Below, one piece after another: positions 1 through 13,300 of a stretch of DNA of 64,000 nt (position 1 is its first letter; each line of letters begins with the position of its first letter). The notes beneath the pieces are model-generated. The model made no database searches, was not told where the DNA came from, and saw nothing but the letters and a program-made list of their open reading frames with translations. The stretch is from assembly GCA_037893245.1 (NCBI GenBank), contig JBAIAA010000102.1, forward strand, positions 1,178,001-1,242,000, read 5' to 3'. Both the position numbers and the translations under genes were made by a program. The DNA comes from Crossaster papposus. Lineage: Eukaryota; Echinodermata; Asteroidea; Velatida; Solasteridae.

Positions 1-1067
1 AAACAAATACCATGCACGCTGTCTTATTCAGTTTACTATAATTCATATAGTTCGTCATAATGGGTCATTACTAATTTTAATTAGTTATGAAAAACACAGG
101 GTATAAATTTGTTTAATACATTGATGGAATTTAGTTAGGTTGCCTGAAACTTACAACAATGAATGAAGTGAGAACATGGAAATGACATGTAATTATTACA
201 TTATACACATTACTATAAAATAGAGTACAAATGCCATGATACAAACTGAAAAATGTGAAGATTTTCAGCATTTTCCGCTATGATTAAGTCACGGTTTCCC
301 ATAAATGATTTCAATATTTGAATACAAAATGAGATCTAATTAAATAACTCACCTAGATGTTTGCAAGAAATGTAAATTTTAACAGAATTGTTTGAATAAT
401 TACGCATTATGGTCAAGAAAGTGTGTTTTGGGACTAAACAACGAGATTTAACATACTTTTTGTTAATTACACACATTTTCTCACTTCTGATTGGTCAGTT
501 GCTGCGTAATGAGATATTTTGGTGGGCTCGCTCTGTAATTAGACGGGTTGTAGAAAGTTGGTCCTTTAATTTGTAATGTCAATAATACTTCATCACATTT
601 GATTTACATGTACATGACTATGCAGATTTGTCATTTGATGGTGGATTTATGCCCCGTCATTGAAATTAGTCATTGAAATGGCGTGTGCGAGCAGTACCAC
701 ACTATACACTGGTAAACGCATTCTGTCTTTATTTACATGGGCAATTACAGGTTACCAGTTTGTATCAAGTAGCCACGAGGTCGCCGCCGCATGTCCATTT
801 TTACTATAAAAGCCATACAACAAATGGCCAAACGAAAATTATAAAAACTTACCTTAATAGACTGTGTAAGTCTCGCGCACAAAGGTCACGATTAAAGTTC
901 CAAGCTCAATCGAGCCGCCGGCCTGAACCCGTCTCGGATCGAGGTTCGTAAAACAATTATCCCTTGCCTGGGCCCGGTCAATGTCTTTCTTACAAAAACT
1001 CTGGCTTTTCATTTGGAAGTCGGTGTTAAATTTTCCTTCAACCAATTGCTTCGTTTTGTTTTTAAAG
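1..1067. other. intronic or upstream sequence, no exon seen
   Basis: AT-rich sequence without an SRCR, EGF or CCP exon. About 920-1000 resembles the internal part of the AACCAGTTCGCGCC foldback family found at 52960-53226 (shared blocks cctgaacccgtctcggatcg and cctgggcccggtcaat). The rest shows nothing I can name. Confidence 0.5.
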
Positions 1068-1376
1068 TTCGTTTGGTCGATGGTTCAAGCTCCAACGAAG
1101 GTCGCGTGGAGGTGTTTTATCAGGGTGCCTGGGGAACCGTATGTGATAATGGCTGGGACTCCAGCGATGCTCATGTAGTCTGCCAAGAACTGGGCTTCGG
1201 TGAAGCATCACACGCCTTCTCATACGCTTTCTTTGGCGAGAATTATGGTCTCGAGATATTGCTGCACAATCTTGATTGCAACGGCAACGAGAAAACGTTG
1301 TTTGACTGCGAGCATGGCGGTGTGGCAAATCATAACGGTCGGTGCAATCATTATGAGGATGCTGGTGTCCGTTGCA
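1068..1376 (+). CDS. SRCR1 exon (type X)
   Basis: 103 codons between acceptor tttaaag and donor a|gtaagt. It opens [17 protein letters not shown] and holds six cysteines, in [36 protein letters not shown] and VRC. The acidic pair after the first cysteine is DN, not DD. The usual FG.G.GPI.LDNV stretch is altered to [15 protein letters not shown]. The base left at the donor is A, so the split codon to the next exon reads A+CC (Thr). Upstream exons are not in the window. Confidence 0.92.
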
Positions 1377-4300
1377 GTAAGTTCGCAGTTCATTTTCCCC
1401 TAGATTTAACCCTATTTTTATAGCTTCAAGTTAGTGTGTTTGTGCTTTTTGGGTGTGGCACCCTGAAAAATAGATTTTCAAATTGAATAGATAATTTTCT
1501 AGCATTGTATTTGTTAGACATCACACGACAAAATCGGCCAATAATGAATTTTAACTTTTGTTTTAAGAGCGTCCCGCTCTTAATTTGTGGGGTGCCTATA
1601 GTATGCGCATGTATGTGCATGAACGTTGAACAATTGAGAGCAATATAGTTAACTATTGATATAAAAATGTTCACTGTTGTGATTCATGTATACAACACAT
1701 ATAGGGGACAATATAGGGCGTCAACAATTGGGGTTCCACAATTAGAGGAATTTACTTCGCTGTGAGTATTGACGTACATGATAGTTCGCTAGCGTGTGTG
1801 CAATACATGTATTGTGTGCGCATATGGTACGATACCACTAAACCAATCGCACGTACGTATACACATCATGGCATGTTAGCGGCTCGGACCTGTCAATGAC
1901 CTAAATTAAAACAACATTTCACAAGTCTATAGCTAGTTAAATTTGTCTTGATTTTCCCTCAAAACGACTCTCATAGCCAATATTCGTCTTAAAGACGGCC
2001 ACGTCCGTAATGAGGGTCGTGTTGAGGTCTTTCTCAACGGTGAATGGGGTACGGTGTGTGACGACTCCTGGGGACTAGAGGATGCTCAGGTGGCTTGCAG
2101 ACAGCTTGGCTTCCCTGGTGCCCTAGATGTGACCCAAGGCGGTGCTTTTCCAAGTGGAATGGGGCCAATTCACTTAGCCGGCCTGATGTGCGCCAGTGGG
2201 GACTCGAGACTAGACAGTTGTCAGCAGGGCCAGATTGGAGTTGAAAACTGCACTCACTATCAGGATGCAGGCGTCGTCTGCTCTCCTGCGGGTAAATAGT
2301 TCTCTGCAAATCCCTTTAATGTCAGTATTGTCATAAATCATTGATTACTTTTCCTTGATAGAAACTCAAACATTGTTTACATTTGTTCTTGGTAGGTCTA
2401 TATTCTGGGGCACCTAATTTGTGAATTTGATATAGAAGGGCATTATAATTTTGCTGATGCAAGGAATCGTCTAACTCGGTGTGTTTGTAAACCTGAACAT
2501 TTTTTGAACGCTTATATTGCTCCCACTAAAGCCATGTTCGCACTGGACTTAAAATGATAAAACGTACCTAGACGATGGGTCCTTCTCCCATTTTAAGTCC
2601 AGTGCGGACAGCCCAGGACGTTTTCCTCTCAGGTACTTCTCCCGAGTCCAGTGGGTACTTCTACCGGCCAACTGCTGCCCGGGAAAACGTCCCTGGTCCC
2701 TTTTCCCCCAGACGATAAGTCCAGTGCGAACAGCGCGACTCGGTAAAAGCGTCTCAGGAAAACGTTCACCCGGCTATCCAGTGCAAGGTCACGCTATACA
2801 AGGCACTGCGCATGCGCTCTTTGCATTGTTTACGTGCGGGCACGCTGATGCATGCAAATGCGCGCGAATGGGTACACCGGGGTCAATGCAGAAAGGTCAC
2901 GCAAAGCGCCCTCATGAGTCATTATAATGACAGCTCGGCTACTTCTCCCACGGTCTCGGTAAAATTTTCCCGTGTCGAAAGTCCAAGTGCGAACAGTGGT
3001 CACATTTGACCATTTTTTATTTGACCATCGTCTCAGTAAAACCTTCCCCAAAATAAGTCCAATGCGAACACGGCTTAAGAGTGGGCATGTCACTCTTTTT
3101 AGACTGGTCCTCTATATGCCTCCCACAAAGAGTGGACATAATCACTCTTTTTAGACCGGTCCTTTGTGGCTCTTCCAAAGAGTGAACATGTTACACTTTT
3201 TTTAGACTGTTCCCTTATGGCTATTCCAAATAGTGGACACATGTAACTCTTTTTAGACTGGTCCTACATGTATATATGGCTTCTCCAAAGAGTGGACATA
3301 TGTCACTCTTTTTAGACCGGTCCTATATATGGCTTCTCCAAAGAGTGGACATATGTCACTCTTTTAAGACCGTTACCTTATACTTTGTATGGCTCCCCCA
3401 AAGAGTGGACATGTCACTCTTTTTAGACCGGTACTTTATATGGCTCCCCCAAAGAGTGGACATATGTCACTCTTTTTAGACCGGTCCTATATATGGCTTC
3501 TCCAAAGAGTGGACATATATCACTCTTTTTAGATCGTTCCTTATATGGCTCCCCCAAAGAGTGGACATGTCACTCTTTTTAGACCGGTACTTTATATGGC
3601 TCCCCCAAAGAGTGGACATATATGTCACTCTTTTTAGACCGGTCCTATGGCTCCTCCAAAGAGTGGAAATGTCACTCTTTTTAGACCAGTCTTATATATG
3701 GCTCCTCCAAAGAGTGGACTCGTCACTCTTTCTAGACCGGTCCTTTATATGGCTTCTCCAGTAAGTGGACATATGTCACTCTTTTTAGACCGGTCCTATA
3801 TATAGCTTCTCCAGTAAGTGGACATGCCACTCATTTTAGACCGTTCCCTTATATGGCTCCTCCAAAGAGTGGACATGTACGTCGCTCTTTTTAGACCGGT
3901 CCTTTATATGGCTTCTCCAGTAAGTGAACATATGCCCCCCTTTTTAGACGTTCCCTTATATGGCTCCTCCAAAGAGTGAACATTTCGCTCTTTTTAGACC
4001 GTCCTATATATAGCTTCTCCAGTAAGTGCATGGACATGCCACTCTTTTTAGACCGTTCCCTATTGGCTCCTACAAAGAGTGGACATGTCGCTCTTTTTAG
4101 ACCGGTTCTTTATATGGCTTCTCCAGTAAGTGGACATATGTCACTCTTTTTAGACTGTTCCCTTATGGCCCTGTCACACCAGAGCGTATTAGGCCAACGC
4201 GTTAATAACGTGTTGTAATTTTGGCAACACGCTGGCAAACGCTGACCAACGCTAGGCCAGCGTTAGCAACACGCTGAGCGCGTTACTCACACGCTGGGAC

Positions 4301-7300
4301 ACGCTGCCACACGCTGAGGAAAACAAATTTTTTCAACATACCTACAATTTCAAGCGTTTGCCAGCGTGTGACTGCACACGCTGGAGGCGCGCAGGAAGGT
4401 CGTTACTCACGCGTCGAACACGCTAGACGATCGTTATCAACCCACTACTCACACGCTGGCGTACGCTGGCGATGGCCCTGTCAAACCAGACCGTTTTAGG
4501 CCAATGCATGAGTAGCGCGTTAAAAATAGTTGATATGCTGGCAATCGCTGAACTTTCACAGAAAAAGTCAAGTGGAACTGTGATTTCAGCGTGCCCATGA
4601 TAACAGGTTCATAGCGTATGCCAGCGCGTGAGTAGCGTGTGAGGAACGCGCTCATTGTGTGAGGAACGCATCACTGATTTACAGCGGGTCGCCAGCGTGT
4701 GAGTAGTGGGTTGGTAACGATCGTCTAGCGCGTTCGACGCGTGAGTAACAACCTTTCTGCGCGCCGCCAGCGTGTGTAGTCATACGCTGGCAAACGCTGA
4801 ACATTTTTGATATGTTGAAAAATGTATTTTTGCCTCTGCGTGTGACAGCGTGTTCCAGCGTGTGGGTAACGCGCTCAGCGTGTTGCGAACACTGGCCTAG
4901 CGTTGGTCGTTTACCCGCGTGTTGCCGAAATTCCAACACGTTACTCACGCGTTGGCCTAAAACGTTCTGGTGTAACAGGGCCATTACTGTAGTAGCCCGT
5001 CGGCTTTTTATACAACTAATCATGTGGTCGTTGCAGTACGCTGGGCAGTCGTTCATCAGTCCTCAAGCGCGTTACTAACGCGTATACTCATGCGCTGGCG
5101 AATGCTATGAACCCGTTATCAACGCGTTATGGACAGGCTGAAATCCTGGTTCTACTTGACTTTTTCTGTGGAAGTTTAGCGTTTGCCACCGTATCAATTA
5201 TTTTTAACGCGCTACTCACGCGTTGGCCTAAAATGTTCTGGTGTGACAGTGAAAATATGGCTCCTTCAAAGAGTGGACATATGTCACCCGTTTTAGACCG
5301 GTCCTATATATGGCTCCTCTAAAGAGTGGACATGTCACTCTTTTTAGACCGGACTTATATATGGCTCCTCCAAAAGGGTGGACTCGTCACTCTTTTTAAC
5401 CTATTTTAACCTATAAAGATCGGTCCTATGAATGACTTCTCCAGTAAGTCACGTCACTCTTTTAAGACCGGTCCTATATATAGCTTCTCCAGTAAGTGGA
5501 CATGCCACTCTTTTTAGACCGTTCTCTTATATGGCTCCTCCATACAGTGGACATGTGTCACTCGTTTTAGACCGGTCCTATATATGGCTCCTCCAAAGAG
5601 TGGACATGTCACTCTTTTTAGACCGGTCTTATGGCTCCTCCAAAGAGTGGACTCGTCACTCTTTTTAGATCGGTCCTATATATGGCTTCTCCAGTAAGTG
5701 GACACATGTCGCTCTTTTTAGACCGGTCCTTTATATGGCTTCACCAGTAAGTGGACTTGCCACTCTTTTTAGACCGTTCCCTTATATGGCTCCTCCAAAG
5801 AGTGGACATGTCGCTCTTTTTAGACCGGTCTTTTATATGGCTTCTCCAGTAAGTGGACATGTCACTCTTTTTAGACCGGTCCTATGGCTCCTCCCAATAG
5901 TGGACATGTTACTCTTTTTAGACCGGTCCTATTTTTAGACCGGTCCTCCAAAGAGTGGACATGTCACTCTTTTTAGACCGGTCCTATATACTGTATGGCT
6001 CCTCCAAATAGTGGACATGTCGCTCTTTCTAGACCGGCCCTTGATGCTAGGAGTCCACTGGGCCAGCGCCAGTTGGTGCCAGTTTGCGCCAATGCAATTT
6101 GCTGTGGCGCCTAGTGTCGCCAATAAGGTGCCTAGTGGCGTGTAGTGGCTCAAACTGCCTCCCAACTGGCTCGTGGTGGCCCGTAACAGCACCAAATTTG
6201 AATGTGGCGGCAAGAAAATTTCAAAATGTTTGAAATTTTCGTCGCGCCATTTGCATCGAGCAATCAGCGCAAAGTGTCCGCCAAGTGGCACAAATGGCGC
6301 AAACATATTGCCCTTTGGCGCAAACAATCCGCCTATTGGAATTCACTGGAATGTAATGGCGCGCGCCAAGTTGCGCCAATGAGATTTCGCGCCACATGGC
6401 GCCATTTGGTAGCCGATGGCCGGGTAGCCGATGGCCAGTATTTATATAGTCGGCAAGTAGCGCCAAGCGGCGGCAAGTTCAAACCAATTTGGCGACCTTT
6501 GGCACAAACTAGTCACCAAGTGGCGCAAAGTAGCTCGTGGTGGCCCGTAACGGCACTAAATTTGAATGTGGCGGCAAGAAAATTTCAAAATGTTTGAAAT
6601 TTTCGTCGCGCCACTTGCATCGAGCAATCAGCGCCAAGTGTCCGCCAAGTGGCACCAAATGGCGCGAACATATCGCCCTTTGGCGCAAACAATCCGCCTA
6701 TTGGAATCCACTGGAATGTAATGGCGCGCGCCAAGTTGCGCCAATGAGATTTCGCGCCACATGTAGTAGAGATGTTGTTCATACAGCAGCTGAGGAGGGT
6801 CTGAACCAGGTAGCCGATGGCCGGTATTTATATAGTCGGCAAGTAGCGCCAAGCGGCGGCAAGTTCAAACCAATTTGGCGACCTTTGGCACAAACTAATC
6901 ACCAAGTGGCGCAAAGTAGCCGTCTATTGGTGCGAATGGCGCCAACAGGGTGAATTTTGGAATCAAATGGCCGTGTAAAGGCGCAAACTGGCGCAACATT
7001 TTGGAGCAAGCCGGGTGGCATTTGGCGCACGCCATATGGCACCCAGTTTATTCCACTTGGTGACACATACCGAGCGGACATTAATTCGGCGCCACAGCGA
7101 GCCACTACGCGCCAATCACATAATCTTTGGCGCGAACTGGCACCAACTGGCGCTGGCCCAGTGGACTCCTAGCATAAGTGGACATATGTCACGCTTTTTT
7201 ACATTTTACATTTAGACAGCTAGTATTAAGGTGCATTACGTGGCATGCAAGTAAAACAAATCATTTACAACCCGTAAAGGTATATAAAATAACAAGAATT

Positions 7301-10300
7301 ATTTTACATTTATGTTTAAAGTTCGCTTGGAAGACGGGTCAAGCTCGAACGAGGGACGAGTAGAGGTATTTTGGGACGACGATTGGGGAACCATCTGTGT
7401 CGATTTTTATTACTGGAGCATCTCTGAAGCACACGTGGTTTGCAAAGAACTTGGGTTTACGAGAGCTGTGCAGGCTCTGATCTTAGACTTCATACCGGAC
7501 AGTCTGCTGTCAAATGTATGGTGTACAGGGAATGAAGAGACCATTTTTGCTTGCAGACTGCAGAGAACGATCTTTTGCTCCCCTTGGGAATGGACTTCAG
7601 GAGTACGATGTGGTAAGTTTCCATACAACCATCTGCTAATATGTGAGGTGTTCTGGCCAAATGAGACGGAACTGGGCACAGGCCGCAGTGGAGACAAATT
7701 CAAAATAGTGAAGGAATGTGTTTTTCTTTTTAATTTTCTGATTTATTGCTATTCTGATTTGTTGTAATATTTGTTATGTCTATAAACCATATTTGTAAAG
7801 AATTAGTAAGAAAGTAGTGGAATAAAAGCGTTTTTAAGGAAAATAAATTGGCCTTTCTTCTTATCACATGAGCAAAACTCGAAACTTTAAAGTCTTTTCC
7901 TTAACACTTTTCTTTGGCAACATGTCAGTAAATGCACATTTTAAACACGCATACATGTAACTTATTAATGTCCGATTGAAACAGAAATCACATCCAAATC
8001 ACATCCAAATGCTCCGAATTCACATCCTCTTCTGAATTTACATCTCGGGTTTTAAAGTCATTCAAATGCAAATTCACATCCACAGGATGTGAATTTGCAT
8101 TTTGATGGCCTTATCCAAGATGTGAATTTAAAGCATTTGGATGTGGTTTTGGAAATCTTTTGTTGAAATCAAATCCTGCTACTGGCCGTGTCTGCTTTGA
8201 ACACAAAATCACTTCATGCCCATTCTTAGTGTCAGAGAGATTGGTACTAAACAGACAAGATTGGCGTAGGAATTAACTAAGCATGTATGTTCCAATGGGC
8301 AGTACTTTAAGTACACAGGCCAGAGCCATTATCGCCAAAAAAAACCTGGGATATAGTTACGCTGCGTTTTGTTTACATGCATCCTTTTCGTTTCATTTAA
8401 TTTTATTTCAATCAACATTTATTTCCATAGTGCCAAAACATTAATATACATAATGACATTGTGATGCGATTAAGCAAAATGAGATAAAGTCTGGAAATCT
8501 AATATTGAAATTGGCCAGAATAGTATGCTGGGATTGGGTATTTCAGGATTGTTTTTTTGCCAAAATTAATTCCGAGTAAAAAATATTCAACCCTATTTAA
8601 AAAAAGGAAAATAAGCACTTGATCATGACCCAATTTCATGGTGTTGCTTTAGAGGGTGAGTTTTCACGAGGCACGCGAACGATTCGCGAAGGATGCGAAT
8701 GCCGAAAAAATGGCAAAGTCCAACATTCGTATTTTAGGTTCCAAACGATCGCTAAACCCGTGGGGGTTTGTCAGTGGTGTAACAATAGAAATATTTAGAA
8801 AGTTTCTACATTTTGTTATTTTCAAGTGGATTTTTTGTTTTCAAAACTTTATAGAACCCTGTGACAGCAGACCGTGTATGAACGGTGGAAGTTGTACGAG
8901 CTCCAGTGCTGGTTTCAATTGTTTCTGCCTGAAAAGTTACAGCGGCCCAACGTGCGAATATGGTAAATTAAGATAGTAGACTGCTATAATGTTTAATGGT
9001 AGGATACACCATTTTGCAGATATCAATTTTTTTACAACCGAATTATTACGAAATATTTTATTTCTTTAAAAGTGAATGATGATTGTAGGCATTCGGCAAA
9101 ATAAATTCGCTAGATATCCTGTAATTGTTTTGAAAAATGTAGTTTTATAAAAACAAAAACACGATCGCATGAAAAAAACAAAAACAACAAAATAAGAATA
9201 ACTGCCTGACGCCAGTTGAAAACGATTGCCGTTTTTCTTGCTTTTCTCGTCATTCATGATTTTAAAATTCGGTCAGGTCAGTTAAATGATACTTACTATA
9301 ATACAATTTAACCATCTAAACCTACTCATTCATGATAGTTCAAGCAATTAACAATGGTGTTTCCAACCTTTAAAATAATATTAGATGACAAAATAATAAA
9401 AAAAAGAACTGTATCACTCATGTAAATTACTGTTCGTAATGTGGAGAAATTCTTGTCCTTGGATTATGGTCCCCCTCAAGCACTCATTACAGAAGTTTCT
9501 GGACAAATAAATGAAAGTCGAAGCGATAATGGAAAGAGGCTGTACATAAACATAATACTGGTCCCTCTGGCAAGACACTTAACTACAATTGCCCTTCTGC
9601 ACCCAGGAGTACAAATGGGTACCTGTTGGGGGTCGAGGTCGATTTGAGCGTTGATATCGGCTGCCATGTTACCCAGGGCCTGATGAACGGGATAATAATC
9701 AGATAACGCAGTGAGCTTCGTTATAGGCGTATACGCGCGCATTATAAATGCGCATTTGTATTATCCCCCCTCTGAATTTATACTACAAAGTCCTTCTTTA
9801 ACTGTTAATTTTCTAGATAACATTTAATAGTGATGGCAAATTATACAAATTAAAAGAATAGATTATCTCAACAAATAAAATCCACATTGTCGGTGTCTGT
9901 TTTATCTTTGAGACGTACCCAGTACCAAAAGTAAAGAAGCGTAACAGAGGGATAATTTCAAATGGCTCTATTAGTAGCCTAGATCACTACATGTAGTTTC
10001 GCAACTTAAGCAAAATCACACATAATTTAATTTTTATATACATAATTGTTGAACACATGAACACATGTTTTGTTGAAGTATTGAAACGTTAATAGAAGGG
10101 AAAGAAAGTCGGTAATAAAAAACCTCAGCTCAATTAAAAACGACTTAATTACAGATGTATCTATGCAACAACCAACAAAATGCTTTAAAACAGCCAGTTA
10201 GAATTTTGTAGCTGTTTGTAACTGAAATTTTACTGTCAAGTTTCAGGAAAACAAATTACCAACCTTTAGTGTTTAATAACTTATAGTAAAGCTCTTTTCA

Positions 10301-13300
10301 ATGCATAATGTTTTGTTTCCCTTTTTTTAAAAAGCCAAACTTCGTCTTGTAGGCGGAAGCCACTATTACGAAGGCCGACTTGAGATCTCTGTAAACGACA
10401 CGTGGGGTACAGTTTGTGGGGACCTGTGGGGATTGGAAGATGCTCAAGTAGCCTGCCGACAGCTGGGCTTTCCCGGTGCAAGGGAGGCTTTACCAGGTGG
10501 ATCGTTCGGAAGTGGAACAGGGCCGATTTATCTTGATGGTCTTCTCTGTAACGGCGACGAAAACAACCTGGAGAGTTGCGGACATGCCGGCATTGGAATC
10601 CATGACTGCAACCATACGCAAGACGCCGGCATTGAATGCCGGACTGCAGGTATGTATTAGAAACTGTTTTTTGTTCAGATTTGTTTTTTAAAGAGCCATT
10701 AAGTGTACAGAGAAGTTGATTTTGAGCTAAGAGTGCGTTCGTTTAGCTCACACGGGTTCGATACAGGTTAGCCCTGGGTCTTTGGATTAGCTCTGATCAG
10801 ACTACCCACAGTCATTAAAAAGCGATGCTTTATACGTCAAAATACCAAGTGACAAGCGTGCCGGTGATATTATAGTAACGCAGAATGTATTACGCAACAA
10901 GCATGACGGTATTATATCTGGTGGGTACAAAAGAACAAACAAATCAAAGCAACTTGTGTAGTATAGTGGTTAGAGAAAAGCTTTGGTGTTCAGAAGGTTC
11001 GTGGTTTGAATCCGTCCAAAAACTTATTTTTAATATCCTGCAAAAATTTGTACTCGAAAAGTTGTTTTCTTTTAAGGGAAAGACAAAAATCATTGTTGAA
11101 GTCTACTATACTGGCCTCGCATAATAGCGTGCAAATTATAACACTGTTAACACTTTTGTAACGTAGCATTTTGATGTTAAAAGCCTTGCTTATTAACGAC
11201 TGTGGGTAGTCTGGTGCTTACACACTTGCCACCCATGTCAATTGTTTGGAGGTCCACAGTACAAAGGAAATGCTTGTATACCGGTACATGATAGCTTCCC
11301 GGTGTGAATAAACGCAGGCACTTCATTCTCCCAGGACTAAATACTAAGTTGCATCACAAAAATAATTTAATATTTTGTTCTTTGTTTCCCCTTCTTCTTG
11401 AAGTTCGTTTGGTAGATGGATTACCAAATGAGGGGCGGGTCGAGGTCTACGCTGGCGGTGAGTGGGGAACCATCTGTGATGACCGTTGGGACTTGACGAA
11501 CGCTGCCGTTGTCTGCCGGGAATTAGGCTTGGGTGGCGCTTTGAAGGCTCTGCCTTCAGCTGTCTTTGGAGTAGCCGGTTTCGAGACGCCGATACTGCTG
11601 GATAACGTCGCTTGCCTCGGGCATGAAGACACAGTTCTCGAATGCCGACATTTGGGAATTGGAAATCATAACTGCAGGCATTATGATGATGCAGGAGTTC
11701 AATGTGGTGAGTTGGTTCTTTGTAAACAGAATGAACTTCCAGTGTAGAACTGGAAATTCCATTTCGACGTCCATATCAGTTTATGATTTGTATTTATTGG
11801 CCGTCATTTCAGCTCAAATTTTATTTTGGCAATTTCATGAACCTCTGGTTTAAAATGTGACCGGCTCTGGCAAAACCCTACTCTTCATTGCATTTCCCAT
11901 TTTCTTGAAAAAGACAAATTCAACCTCAATGAAATCTGTATTTCCGAATTATGTATTTCCGAATTATGTGAAGTGTGTTGAATAAACGGGGGAAGTTTCA
12001 AGACCCAACTGCTTTTGGCTAATATAATAAAGAGTTTTTCTCAAAATATATAACTTATTTAAAGTGCCACAATTTTGTCAGATTAGATACAAACTTCTCG
12101 AAACATACCTTAAAGGTAGGATACACCATTGGTAATTGTTTGAATATCATGATTAAGTGGATTTTATAGTAAATATTGTTTAACTACCTGTCCAAAGTTT
12201 TACAATCATGGATGCTGAAAAAAGTTTTAAAAAACGGCCTTCGTTTTTACCTTCGCAAATCTTTTTCTTTTGAAGTCGATTTTTTGTCGATGTCGATGCC
12301 TAGAATCATTATTTACTTTTAAATAAGTAAGATATTTCTTAATAACTGGTAATAAATTTCTTTGATATCTGCAAATGGTGTATCCTACCTTTAAATACAA
12401 GCTTGTGGTTTATTTATACATCAAAGTGATACCAGAATCCCAATTTTAAAATTGTAATCAAGAGTTGTTTTTAGCTAAAGCTGGTCACAAATGTGTTTTA
12501 TTGCAATCTAGGTCGACTTCGTCTCGCTAACAGCAGCGTTGAAAGCGAAGGCCGGTTAGAGGTCTTCCTCAACGGTGAATGGGGTACGGTGTGTGACGAC
12601 TCCTGGGGACTAGAGGATGCTCAGGTGGCTTGCAGGCAGCTCAGATTCCCAGGCGCCCTAGAGGTGACCCAAGGAGGGGCCTTCGGAAGTGGTTCCGGCC
12701 CAATACACCTAGATAATGTTGCTTGCTCTGGTTCCGAAAGTAACCTGGAGAGTTGTCCACACGATGGGATCGGGATCCATAACTGCACGCATAGCCAGGA
12801 TGCAGGCATTGTGTGTAACCTATCAGGTAAAACATTGTCACAGGCCATTAGCCTGGGGGGTTGGTCGGTGTCAAATGGGAATAATGCTTTGTGGTATGCC
12901 GTGGCCTCGGGGTCTGGAGCATTAAACTTGCGGTCTGTGGGTAAAGGTACAGGTTGTGGGTTCGAGTCTGGCCTGAAACTATGGTGCATGTGCTCTTGGG
13001 TAGGGCACTTGCTTCACTCCACCCAGGAGTAAATGGGTACCAGTGAGGGGAGAGATGGTTGTTATTAGCTGCTTTGTGCCAAAATGGCAGCATCGAGCTG
13101 TATACTCCCCAGGGAGCTGAGATGATATTTGGAATGTTTCATTCACCCAGGGACCGGGGTAATAGTGATACAGCGCATAGGGACCTAGCTTAGGGTGACA
13201 TGGGCTACCAGTATACATGTATAAGAATGGTTCATTATTATTATTATGCACCCCTGTATACATGTAGTAGGAAAATATGATACGTACAGCATTTCAGCGG

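Noticed and set aside
3276-5938. Several open frames of 67-80 codons with repeated [15 protein letters not shown]-like words
   Set aside because: They are translations of the minisatellite and change frame with unit length; no domain and no conservation expected.
3085-6044. CRISPR-like regular repeats
   Set aside because: Animal sequence; units are continuous, without unique spacers of constant length, and no cas genes are present.
6173-7215. Open frames up to 138 codons on both strands
   Set aside because: They lie inside a GGCGC-rich foldback element, are duplicated with it and show no protein family features.
8656-8976. 106-codon frame reading into EGF1 from upstream, as a possible start of a separate gene
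   Set aside because: The frame agrees only by read-through; an AG acceptor precedes the EGF and the upstream residues look like intron.
10945-11025. tRNA gene (also considered at 12889, 15286, 23106, 26431, 52545 and 53560)
   Set aside because: A and B boxes are recognisable but acceptor stems do not pair and the copies are dispersed with shared tails, so they are SINEs.
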